The notes beneath the pieces were generated by a model that had not been told where the DNA came from, ran no database searches, and saw only the letters and a program-made list of their open reading frames with translations. Below, in pieces: positions 27,755 to 37,784 of a DNA stretch of 64,000 nt (positions are counted from its first letter, which is position 1; the number at the start of each line of letters is the position of its first letter). Origin of the DNA: Streptomyces violaceorubidus (GTDB lineage: Bacteria; Actinomycetota; Actinomycetes; Streptomycetales; Streptomycetaceae); assembly GCF_000717995.1 (NCBI RefSeq), contig NZ_JODM01000001.1:124001-188000 (forward strand). The letters are read 5' to 3'. The position numbers and the translations under genes are program-made.

Positions 27755-28424
27755 GGAACACAAGGAGCACAGGGAAGACCCGGAACAGGTGGATCCCAAG
27801 GGGACCGAACCCGGTTTCATGAACCCGGTGGCCGGCTTCGGCGTGACCTTCAAGGCCATGTTCAAGAAGCGGCTGACCGAGCAGTACCCGGAGCAGAAGA
27901 AGACCACCGCTCCGCGCTTCCACGGACGGCACCAGCTCAACCGCCATCCGGACGGCCTGGAGAAGTGCGTCGGCTGCGAGTTGTGCGCCTGGGCCTGTCC
28001 CGCCGATGCCATCTACGTGGAGGGCGCGGACAACACCGACGAGGAGCGCTACTCGCCGGGCGAGCGGTACGGCCGCGTCTACCAGATCAACTACGCCCGC
28101 TGCATCCTGTGCGGCCTGTGCATCGAGGCCTGCCCCACGCGCGCGCTGACGATGACCAACGAGTTCGAGCTGGCCGACTCCAGCCGCGCCAACCTCATCT
28201 TCACCAAGGAGCAGCTGCTCGCCGGTCTGGAGGAGGGCATGGTCGACTCGCCGCACGCCATCTACCCCGGCACCGACGAGCAGGACTACTACCGGGGCCT
28301 GGTAACCGAGGCCGCGCCGGGCACGGTGCAGCAGGTCGCCCACTCCAAGGGGGAGGTCGTCCAGGAGGGCGACTCGACCTTCGGCGGGACGGAGCCGGCG
28401 TCGGAGGAGGTGATCCGCCGATGA
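27747..28424 (+). CDS. nuoI: NADH-quinone oxidoreductase subunit I
   Basis: The 225-residue subunit holds two [4Fe-4S] clusters, N6a and N6b. The ligands are [12 protein letters not shown] and [12 protein letters not shown]. The ATG at 27747 is preceded by AAAGGAGG at 7 bases, the best ribosome-binding site of the operon; an earlier in-frame ATG at 27729 lies upstream of this site and is less likely. It overlaps nuoH by 8 bases. The C-terminal 60 residues are acidic and hydrophilic. Confidence 0.97.
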   Translation: MAEEHKEHREDPEQVDPKGTEPGFMNPVAGFGVTFKAMFKKRLTEQYPEQKKTTAPRFHGRHQLNRHPDGLEKCVGCELCAWACPADAIYVEGADNTDEERYSPGERYGRVYQINYARCILCGLCIEACPTRALTMTNEFELADSSRANLIFTKEQLLAGLEEGMVDSPHAIYPGTDEQDYYRGLVTEAAPGTVQQVAHSKGEVVQEGDSTFGGTEPASEEVIRR

Positions 28425-29263
28425 ACACGCAGCTCGCCGCGTACTCGACCTCCACCGGAGAGGCCGTCCAGTTCTGGATCCTCGGCACGGTCGCGGTGAT
28501 CGGCGCCCTGTGCACCGTCTTCATGAAGAAGGCCGTGCACAGCGCGCTGTGCCTCGCCGGGACCATGATCGTCCTGGCGGTGTTCTACCTCGCCAACGGC
28601 GCCTACTTCCTCGGCATCGTGCAGATCGTCGTCTACACCGGCGCCATCATGATGCTGTTCCTGTTCGTGGTGATGCTCGTCGGCGTCACCGCGGCGGACT
28701 CGCTGAAGGAGACCATCGAGGGGCAGCGCCGGCTGGCCCTGGTGTCCGGGCTCGGCTTCGGCATCCTGCTGATCGCCGGCATCGGCAACGCCTCCGTCAC
28801 CGAGTTCACCGGCCTCGCCCAGGCCAACGCGAACGGCAACGTGGAGGGCATCGCGTCCCTCATCTTCACCAAGTACGTCTTCGCCTTCGAGATCACCGGC
28901 GCCCTGCTCATCACGGCCGCCGTCGGCGCCATGGTGCTCACCCACCGCGAGCGCACCGAGCGCGCCCGGACCCAGCGCGAGCTGTCCGAGCAGCGCGTGC
29001 GCGACGGCAAGTACCTGCCGCCGCTACCGGCCCCCGGCGTGTACGCCCGGCACAACGCGGTGGACATCGCGGGTCTGCTGCCCGACGGCACCCCCTCCGA
29101 GCTGACCGTCAGCAAGACGCTGCGCGAGCGGGGCCAGATCCGCGACGTGTCGATGGAGGCGCTGGGCGACCTGAAGGCGCTGGAGCAGCGGGCCGAGGAG
29201 CGGCTGGAACGCAAGGCCGTCGGCCCGGCGGGCTCCGGGCGGTCCGAGGAGGCGTCGAAGTGA
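28421..29263 (+). CDS. nuoJ: NADH-quinone oxidoreductase subunit J
   Basis: The 280-residue subunit has five membrane helices in its first 175 residues, including [20 protein letters not shown] and [20 protein letters not shown], which contains the pi-bulge Tyr-Thr-Gly-Ala segment of helix 3. A long charged C-terminal tail of about 100 residues follows ([19 protein letters not shown]). It acts in the proton-transfer path at the start of the membrane arm. The ATG overlaps the nuoI stop and the stop overlaps nuoK. Confidence 0.96.
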
Positions 29264-29559
29264 ATCCCGTCAACTACCTCTACCTCGCGGCCCTGTTGTT
29301 CACGATCGGCGCCACCGGCGTGCTGATCCGGCGCAACGCGATCGTGGTCTTCATGTGCGTCGAGCTGATGCTCAACGCCTGCAACCTCGCGTTCGTCGCC
29401 TTCTCCCGCCTGCACGGCAACCTCGACGGCCAGATCATCGCCTTCTTCACGATGGTCGTCGCCGCCGCGGAGGTCGTGGTCGGGCTCGCGATCATCGTGT
29501 CCCTGTTCCGTTCCCGCCACTCGGCCTCGGTCGACGACGCCAGCCTGATGAAGCTGTGA
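29260..29559 (+). CDS. nuoK: NADH-quinone oxidoreductase subunit K
   Basis: The 99-residue subunit has three membrane helices and the two conserved membrane glutamates: [20 protein letters not shown] and [19 protein letters not shown]. They lie in the lateral proton path of complex I. The length is typical. The GTG overlaps the nuoJ stop by 4 bases; the gap to nuoL is 14 bp. Confidence 0.97.
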
Positions 29560-29573
29560 GGGGCTGCTGAAAC

Positions 29574-31538
29574 GTGGAGAACCTGATTGCGCTGCTGGTG
29601 GCGGCGCCCCTGCTCGGAGCGGTCGTCCTGCTGTGCGGCGGACGCAGGCTGGACCGCGTCGGCCACTGGATCGGCACCCTGCTGGCCGCCGTGTCCTTCG
29701 TGATCGGCGTGGTCCTCTTCGCCGACCTGCTCGGCAACGGCGCCGAGGAGCGCACCCTGACGCAGCACCTGTACAGCTGGATCCCGGTGGAGGGATTCCA
29801 GGCCGACGTCGCCTTCCGGCTCGACCAGCTGTCGATGACGTTCGTCCTGCTGATCACCGGTGTCGGCTCGCTCATCCACCTGTACTCCGTCGCGTACATG
29901 GAGCACGACGAGCGCCGCCGCCGCTTCTTCGGCTATCTGAACCTGTTCCTCGCGGCGATGCTGATCCTCGTCCTCGCCGACAACTACCTGCTGCTGTACG
30001 TCGGCTGGGAGGGCGTCGGTCTCGCCTCCTACCTGCTCATCGGCTTCTGGCAGCACAAGCCCAGCGCCGCCACCGCCGCGAAGAAGGCCTTCCTGGTCAA
30101 CCGCGTCGGCGACATGGGCCTGTCCATCGGCATCATGCTGATGTTCCTGTGGTTCGGCACCTTCGCCTTCGGGCCGGTGCTCGGCGGCCACGGGGAGGCC
30201 GGACTCGCGGCCGGGGCGGACGAGGGCAAGCTCACCGCGATCGCCCTGATGCTGCTGCTCGCCGCCTGCGGCAAGTCCGCGCAGGTGCCGCTGCAGTCCT
30301 GGCTCGGGGACGCGATGGAGGGCCCGACCCCGGTCTCGGCCCTCATCCACGCCGCGACCATGGTGACGGCGGGCGTGTACCTGATCGTCCGCTCCGGCGC
30401 CATTTTCAACGGCGCGCCCGACGCGCAACTGGTGGTCACCGTCGTGGGCGCGGTCACGCTGCTCTTCGGTGCGATCGTCGGTTGTGCCAAGGACGACATC
30501 AAGAAGGCGCTGGCCGGTTCGACCATGTCGCAGATCGGCTACATGGTGCTGGCCGCGGGCCTCGGCCCCATCGGCTACGTCTTCGCGATCATGCACCTGG
30601 TGACGCACGGCTTCTTCAAGGCCGGGCTGTTCCTCGGCGCCGGCTCCGTCATGCACGGCATGAACGACGAGGTCGACATGCGCCGCTACGGGGGACTGCG
30701 CACGTACATGCCGGTCACCTTCGTCACCTTCGGCCTCGGCTACCTCGCCATCATCGGCTTCCCGGGCCTGTCCGGCTTCTTCTCCAAGGACAAGATCATC
30801 GAGGCGGCGTTCGCCAAGGGCGGCACCGAGGGCTGGATCCTCGGCGCCTGCGCCCTGCTGGGCGCGGCCATCACCGCGTACTACATGACGCGCGTGATGC
30901 TGATGACGTTCTTCGGCGAGGAGCGCTGGCGCAACGCCCCGACGCCGTCGCCGGCCCAGCCCGACGTGGAGCCCGCCGCCGAGACACGTGGCGCGTACGA
31001 GCCGCCGCACCCGCACGAGTCGCCGGGGCTCATGACGATCCCGATGATCGTGCTGGCCGTCGGATCGGTCGCGGGCGGTGCCTTCTTCAGCATCGGCGAC
31101 CGCTTCCTGCACTGGCTGGAGCCCATCACCGGGCACAGCCACGGCGACTCGCCGATCAGCGCCGGGGCGGTCACCGGGGCGACGGTGGCCTGCATGGTCA
31201 TCGGCGTCGCCCTCGCCTGGGCGCAGTACGGTCGCCGTCCGGTCCCGGCCGTCGCCCCGCGCGGCTCGCTGCTCACCCGGGCGGCGCGCCGTGACCTGCT
31301 CCAGGACGACTTCAACCACGTCGTCCTCGTCCGCGGCGGCGAGCACCTCACGCGCTCCCTGGTTTACGTCGATCACACCCTGGTCGACGGAGTCGTCAAC
31401 GGCACGGCGGCCTCGGTCGGCGGCCTGTCCGGGCGGATGCGCAAGCTGCAGAACGGCTTCGCGCGCTCGTACGCGGTCTCGATGTTCGGCGGTGCGGCGC
31501 TCCTCGTCGCCGCGACCCTGCTGATGAGGGCGGTCTGA
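29574..31538 (+). CDS. nuoL: NADH-quinone oxidoreductase subunit L
   Basis: This 654-residue subunit is the distal antiporter-like proton channel. It has about 16 helices with the motifs [66 protein letters not shown] and [20 protein letters not shown], and the lateral helix at the C-terminus. A hydrophilic loop (about residues 455-490, [19 protein letters not shown]) separates two of the last helices. The GTG has a GGGGCTG upstream. The gap to nuoM is 5 bp. Confidence 0.97.
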   Translation: MENLIALLVAAPLLGAVVLLCGGRRLDRVGHWIGTLLAAVSFVIGVVLFADLLGNGAEERTLTQHLYSWIPVEGFQADVAFRLDQLSMTFVLLITGVGSLIHLYSVAYMEHDERRRRFFGYLNLFLAAMLILVLADNYLLLYVGWEGVGLASYLLIGFWQHKPSAATAAKKAFLVNRVGDMGLSIGIMLMFLWFGTFAFGPVLGGHGEAGLAAGADEGKLTAIALMLLLAACGKSAQVPLQSWLGDAMEGPTPVSALIHAATMVTAGVYLIVRSGAIFNGAPDAQLVVTVVGAVTLLFGAIVGCAKDDIKKALAGSTMSQIGYMVLAAGLGPIGYVFAIMHLVTHGFFKAGLFLGAGSVMHGMNDEVDMRRYGGLRTYMPVTFVTFGLGYLAIIGFPGLSGFFSKDKIIEAAFAKGGTEGWILGACALLGAAITAYYMTRVMLMTFFGEERWRNAPTPSPAQPDVEPAAETRGAYEPPHPHESPGLMTIPMIVLAVGSVAGGAFFSIGDRFLHWLEPITGHSHGDSPISAGAVTGATVACMVIGVALAWAQYGRRPVPAVAPRGSLLTRAARRDLLQDDFNHVVLVRGGEHLTRSLVYVDHTLVDGVVNGTAASVGGLSGRMRKLQNGFARSYAVSMFGGAALLVAATLLMRAV

Positions 31539-31543
31539 TACCG

Positions 31544-33115
31544 ATGTCCTTTCCCCTGCTGACAGTCACGGCGGCCCTCCCGGCCGTCGGGGCGATCGCC
31601 ACGGCAGCCGTGCCGGCCGCGCGACGCACCGCGGCCAAGTGGCTGGCGCTGCTCGTCTCGCTGGCCACGCTGGCGCTGGCGATCACGGTGCTGATCCGCT
31701 TCGACCCCGACGGCGACCGCTACCAGCTCACCGAGTCCCACTCCTGGATCGCGGACTTCGGCGTCCGGTACGAACTGGGCGTGGACGGAATCGCGGTGGC
31801 GCTGATCGCGCTGACCGCCCTGCTGATCCCGTTCATCATCCTGGCGGGGTGGCACGACGCCGACCCGCTGGAGACCGGCAGCAGCCGGTGGCGGCCGACG
31901 CAGGGCTTCTTCGCCCTGATCCTGGCCGTCGAGGCGATGGTGATCATCTCGTTCGAGGCCACCGACGTCTTCCTCTTCTACATCTTCTTCGAAGCCATGC
32001 TGATCCCGCTGTACTTCCTGATCGGCGGCTTCGGCGACCGGGCCCACGAGCACGGTGAGAAGACGGCGGCGACCCAGCGGTCGTACGCCGCCGTGAAGTT
32101 CCTGCTCTACAACCTGGCCGGCGGACTGATCATGCTGGCCGCGGTGATCGGCCTCTACGTGGTCGCCGGGAACTTCTCGCTCACGGAGATCGCCGAGGCG
32201 CGGGCCAACGGCTCGCTGGACATGGCGACCGACACCGAGCGCTGGCTGTTCCTCGGCTTCTTCTTCGCCTTCGCGGTGAAGGCCCCGCTGTTCCCGCTGC
32301 ACACCTGGCTGCCTAACGCCATGGGGGAGTCGACCGCGCCGGTCGCCGTGCTCATCACGGCGGTCGTCGACAAGGTCGGCACCTTCGCGATGCTCCGCTT
32401 CTGCCTCCAGCTCTTCCCGGAGGCCAGCAAGTGGGCGACGCCGGTCATCCTGGTCCTGGCGGTCATCAGCATCATCTACGGCGCGTTGCTCGCGGTCGGC
32501 CAGCGCGACATCAAGCGGCTGATCGCCTACGCGTCGATCTCGCACTTCGGCTTCATCATCATGGGCATCTTCGCGATGACCAGCCAGGGCCAGTCCGGCG
32601 CCACGCTGTACATGGTCAACCACGGCATCTCGACCGCGGTGCTGATGCTGATCGCCGGGTTCCTGATCTCGCGGCGGGGCTCGCGGCTCATCGCCGACTT
32701 CGGCGGCGTGCAGAAGGTCGCCCCGATCCTGGCCGGCACCTTCCTGATCGGCGGCCTGGCGACCCTGTCGCTGCCGGGGCTGGCTCCCTTCGTCAGTGAG
32801 TTCCTGGTCCTGGTCGGCACGTTCACCCGCTATCCGGTGATCGGCATCATCGCCACCCTCGGCATCGTCCTCGCCGCGCTCTACACGCTCGTCCTCTACC
32901 AGCGGACGATGACGGGCCCGGTGAAGGCCGAGGTGAACGGGATGCCCGACCTGCGGGTGCGCGAGCTGGTGGTGGTGGCACCGCTGGTGGCGCTGCTGAT
33001 CTTCCTGGGCGTCTTCCCGAAGCCCGTGACGGACATCGTCAACCCGGCGGTGGAGCAGACCCTGTCCGACGTACACCAAACGGACCCTCAGCCTGAGGTG
33101 GAGGCGGCCAAGTGA
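31544..33115 (+). CDS. nuoM: NADH-quinone oxidoreductase subunit M
   Basis: The 523-residue antiporter-like subunit has about 14 helices and carries the essential Glu in FFEAMLIPLYFLIG, the Lys-containing KAPLFPLHTWLPNAMGEST, RDIKRLIAYASISHFGFI and MVNHGISTAVLMLIAG. It is one of three proton channels of the membrane arm. The ATG lies 5 bp after nuoL. The stop overlaps the nuoN start by 4 bases. Confidence 0.97.
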   Translation: MSFPLLTVTAALPAVGAIATAAVPAARRTAAKWLALLVSLATLALAITVLIRFDPDGDRYQLTESHSWIADFGVRYELGVDGIAVALIALTALLIPFIILAGWHDADPLETGSSRWRPTQGFFALILAVEAMVIISFEATDVFLFYIFFEAMLIPLYFLIGGFGDRAHEHGEKTAATQRSYAAVKFLLYNLAGGLIMLAAVIGLYVVAGNFSLTEIAEARANGSLDMATDTERWLFLGFFFAFAVKAPLFPLHTWLPNAMGESTAPVAVLITAVVDKVGTFAMLRFCLQLFPEASKWATPVILVLAVISIIYGALLAVGQRDIKRLIAYASISHFGFIIMGIFAMTSQGQSGATLYMVNHGISTAVLMLIAGFLISRRGSRLIADFGGVQKVAPILAGTFLIGGLATLSLPGLAPFVSEFLVLVGTFTRYPVIGIIATLGIVLAALYTLVLYQRTMTGPVKAEVNGMPDLRVRELVVVAPLVALLIFLGVFPKPVTDIVNPAVEQTLSDVHQTDPQPEVEAAK

Positions 33116-34770
33116 GCGCAACAGCCGTCCACAGCCTGTGGACAACGGCGACGACGGCGGCCGACCCGATCGCCAAGATCGACGCGCCGAAGATCGAGTA
33201 CGGGCAGCTGTCGCCCGTCCTCATCGTCATCGGTGCGGCGATCATCGGTATCCTGGTCGAGGCCTTCGTGCCGCGCAGGTCCCGTTACCACGCCCAGATG
33301 TTCGTGTCCGCCGTCGCCCTGGTCGCGGCGTTCGCCGCGGTCGTCGCGCTCGCCGCGCGCGGGTACGGCACGACCAAGGCCGGCATCACGGCGATGGGTG
33401 CCGTCGCCGTCGACGGACCGGCCCTTTTCCTGCAGGGCACCATTCTGCTGACGAGCCTGGTCGGCCTGTTCACCTTCGCCGAGCGGCGTCTCGACCCGGA
33501 GGCGCACGGCAACCGCGTCGACTCCTTCGCCGCGCAGGCGGCCGCCGTACCGGGCAGCGAGAGCGAGCAGAAGGCGGTCAAGGCGGGCTTCACCACCACC
33601 GAGGTGTTCCCGCTCCTGCTCTTCGCCGTCGTCGGCATGCTGGTCTTCCCGGCGGCCAACGACCTGCTGACGCTCTTCGTCGCCCTGGAGGTCTTCTCCC
33701 TCCCGCTGTACCTGCTGTGCGCGCTGGCCCGCCGCAAGCGGCTCATGTCGCAGGAGGCGGCGGTCAAGTACTTCCTGCTCGGCGCCTTCGCCTCCGCGTT
33801 CACCCTGTTCGGCATCGCCCTGCTCTACGGCTACGCGGGGTCCATGTCCTACGGCACGATCGCCCAGGTCGTCGACGGCACCGTCCAGAACGTCACCCCG
33901 GCGCTCGCCGACACCATGGGCAACGACGCGCTGCTGCTCGTCGGCTCCGCGCTGATCGTCATGGGCCTGCTGTTCAAGGTGGGCGCCGTGCCGTTCCACA
34001 TGTGGACGCCGGACGTGTACCAGGGTGCGCCGACGCCCGTGACCGGCTTCATGGCGGCGGCGACCAAGGTGGCGGCCTTCGGCGCCCTGCTCCGCATCCT
34101 CTACGTCGTCCTGCCCGGCCTGCGCTGGGACTGGCGGCCGGTGATGTGGGGCGTGGCGATCGTCACGATGCTGGCCGGCGCGATCGTCGCGATCACGCAG
34201 ACCGACATCAAGCGGCTGCTGGCGTACTCGTCGATCGCGCACGCGGGCTTCATCCTCGCCGGTGTCATCGCGACCACGCCGGAGGGCATCTCGTCCGTCC
34301 TCTTCTACCTGGCCGCGTACTCCTTCGTCACGATCGGCGCCTTCGCGGTCGTCACGCTGGTGCGCGACGCGGGCGGCGAGGCGACGCACCTGTCGAAGTG
34401 GGCCGGGCTGGGCCGCAGGTCGCCGCTGGTGGCGGCCGTCTTCGCGGTGTTCCTACTGGCCTTCGCCGGCATCCCGCTGACCTCCGGGTTCTCGGGGAAG
34501 TTCGCCGTGTTCAAGGCGGCGGCCGAGGGGGGCGCGGCCCCGCTGGTCGTGGTCGGTGTGATCTCGTCGGCGATCGCGGCGTTCTTCTACATCCGGGTGA
34601 TCGTGCTCATGTTCTTCAGCGAGCCGCGCCCGGAGGGCCCGACCGTCGCCGTGCCGTCCCCGCTGACGATGACGGCGATCGGTGTCGGCGTGGCCGTCAC
34701 CGTGGTGCTCGGCGTGGCGCCGCAGTACTTCCTGGACCTGGCAGGTCAGGCGGGGGTGTTCGTGCGCTGA
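33112..34770 (+). CDS. nuoN: NADH-quinone oxidoreductase subunit N
   Basis: The 552-residue antiporter-like subunit has about 14 helices, with LFVALEVFSLPLYLLCALAR, KYFLLGAFASAFTLFGIALL, FKVGAVPFHMWTPDVYQGAP and QTDIKRLLAYSSIAHAGFIL. It ends the nuo operon. The first codons include GTCCACAGCCTGTGGACAAC, which contains two facing DnaA-box-like 9-mers. The GTG overlaps the nuoM stop. A strong hairpin follows 18 bp after the stop. Confidence 0.97.
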   Translation: MSATAVHSLWTTATTAADPIAKIDAPKIEYGQLSPVLIVIGAAIIGILVEAFVPRRSRYHAQMFVSAVALVAAFAAVVALAARGYGTTKAGITAMGAVAVDGPALFLQGTILLTSLVGLFTFAERRLDPEAHGNRVDSFAAQAAAVPGSESEQKAVKAGFTTTEVFPLLLFAVVGMLVFPAANDLLTLFVALEVFSLPLYLLCALARRKRLMSQEAAVKYFLLGAFASAFTLFGIALLYGYAGSMSYGTIAQVVDGTVQNVTPALADTMGNDALLLVGSALIVMGLLFKVGAVPFHMWTPDVYQGAPTPVTGFMAAATKVAAFGALLRILYVVLPGLRWDWRPVMWGVAIVTMLAGAIVAITQTDIKRLLAYSSIAHAGFILAGVIATTPEGISSVLFYLAAYSFVTIGAFAVVTLVRDAGGEATHLSKWAGLGRRSPLVAAVFAVFLLAFAGIPLTSGFSGKFAVFKAAAEGGAAPLVVVGVISSAIAAFFYIRVIVLMFFSEPRPEGPTVAVPSPLTMTAIGVGVAVTVVLGVAPQYFLDLAGQAGVFVR

Positions 34771-34788
34771 CGCCGCGCGTGCGGCTGC

Positions 34789-34835
34789 ACGGCTGTGGTC
34801 CGGCCCTCTTCTCAGGGGTGCCGGACCACAGCCGT
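34789..34835. terminator. bidirectional terminator after nuo operon
   Basis: ACGGCTGTGGTCCGGC and GCCGGACCACAGCCGT form a perfect 16-bp stem with a 15-base loop. It lies between the nuoN stop and the stop of the convergent Uma2-family gene and can end both transcripts. Confidence 0.85.
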
Positions 34836-34846
34836 CTGTGTCGGGG

Positions 34847-35446
34847 CTACTCGCCGCCGCGGCGCGCTTTGATGGCGGTCAGATCCAGGTCCGTCGGGAA
34901 GGGCGCGCTCACCTTCATGCGTTCGCGGAAGATGCCGACGCTGGTGTAGGCACGGGTGGTGGGCTCCAGCTCGAAGGCGTGGACGACGGCGAGGCCCTTC
35001 TCGTTCTCCACCCGCCAGTAGTGGGCGATGCCCGCCCGGGCGTACTTCAGGGGCTTGGTCTCGCGGTCGCGGGAGACGGACTCCGCGGAGACGACTTCGA
35101 TGGCCAGGGTGACGGCCTCGGCGGGGTAGCGGGTCTGCTCCGGGTCGTCCACCACGTCGCCCCGCACGACGATCACGTCCGGCTCGGGCCGGTTCTGACG
35201 GTCGATGTCGATGGTGAACTCGCGGATGACCTCGAACTCTGCCGGCGCGAGGGACTGGAGCTGCCATTCGAAGAAGCTCACAGCGCGTGAGTGGAAAAGA
35301 GTCTGCGGACTCACGAAGACGAGGCTCCCGTCGATCAGCTCCGTGTGCGGAGGCAGGTTCGGAAGCCGGTCAAGGTCGTCTGCGGTCCAGCCGCCCTCCG
35401 GCGGGGTCGGCCAGGCGGGCGTGGACGCCTTCGGTGCGACGCTCAT
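34847..35446 (-). CDS. Uma2-family (DUF820) putative endonuclease
   Basis: The 199-residue protein has the PD-(D/E)XK-like core of the Uma2 family: [36 protein letters not shown] (the metal-binding Asp), and [19 protein letters not shown] with the E-x-V-S pattern, then [12 protein letters not shown]. Members are abundant in Streptomyces and cyanobacteria, with no settled role. The ATG at 35446 has GGGAG 5 bases upstream; another ATG 12 bases earlier lacks such a site. The gene stands alone, divergent from recQ. Confidence 0.88.
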   Translation of the reverse strand: MSVAPKASTPAWPTPPEGGWTADDLDRLPNLPPHTELIDGSLVFVSPQTLFHSRAVSFFEWQLQSLAPAEFEVIREFTIDIDRQNRPEPDVIVVRGDVVDDPEQTRYPAEAVTLAIEVVSAESVSRDRETKPLKYARAGIAHYWRVENEKGLAVVHAFELEPTTRAYTSVGIFRERMKVSAPFPTDLDLTAIKARRGGE

Positions 35447-35566
35447 CAGTGCTCCCATGGGACGGAGTCTCGCGGGTGCAATCAGACTATCCGCCGGAAA
35501 CGGGCGGGTCTCCCGCGAACGTGTGAACGATCGTCGTGTCCTTGACGCGGGCCGCGTCGGACAGCC

Positions 35567-35575
35567 TGTGGATAA
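35567..35575. promoter_or_regulatory. DnaA-box-like 9-mer upstream of recQ
   Basis: TGTGGATAA is the exact complement of TTATCCACA. It lies about 100 bp before the recQ start, in the 230-bp divergent region shared with the Uma2-family gene. A direct repeat GACCAGAC occurs three times at 35630-35678, just before the recQ start. Function is unproven. Confidence 0.3.
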
Positions 35576-35678
35576 CTTCGGGGCTGTCGGCGCGGACCCC
35601 TATCGTGGAGGCAGTGGTCGGGGCAGGACGGACCAGACAGACCAGACGGGCGAGGCAGTACGTACGGGGGACCAGACG

Positions 35679-37721
<2,043 letters not shown>

Positions 37722-37784
37722 GCACTCGCCGGGGCCGGGCCGGGCCGGACCTCCGACCTCAGACCCCGGTGACCTTCCGCGGTG

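Noticed and set aside
33129..35575. Replication origin suggested by DnaA-box-like sites
   Set aside because: There are only two or three isolated boxes, partly inside nuoN, with no cluster and no dnaA/dnaN genes nearby.
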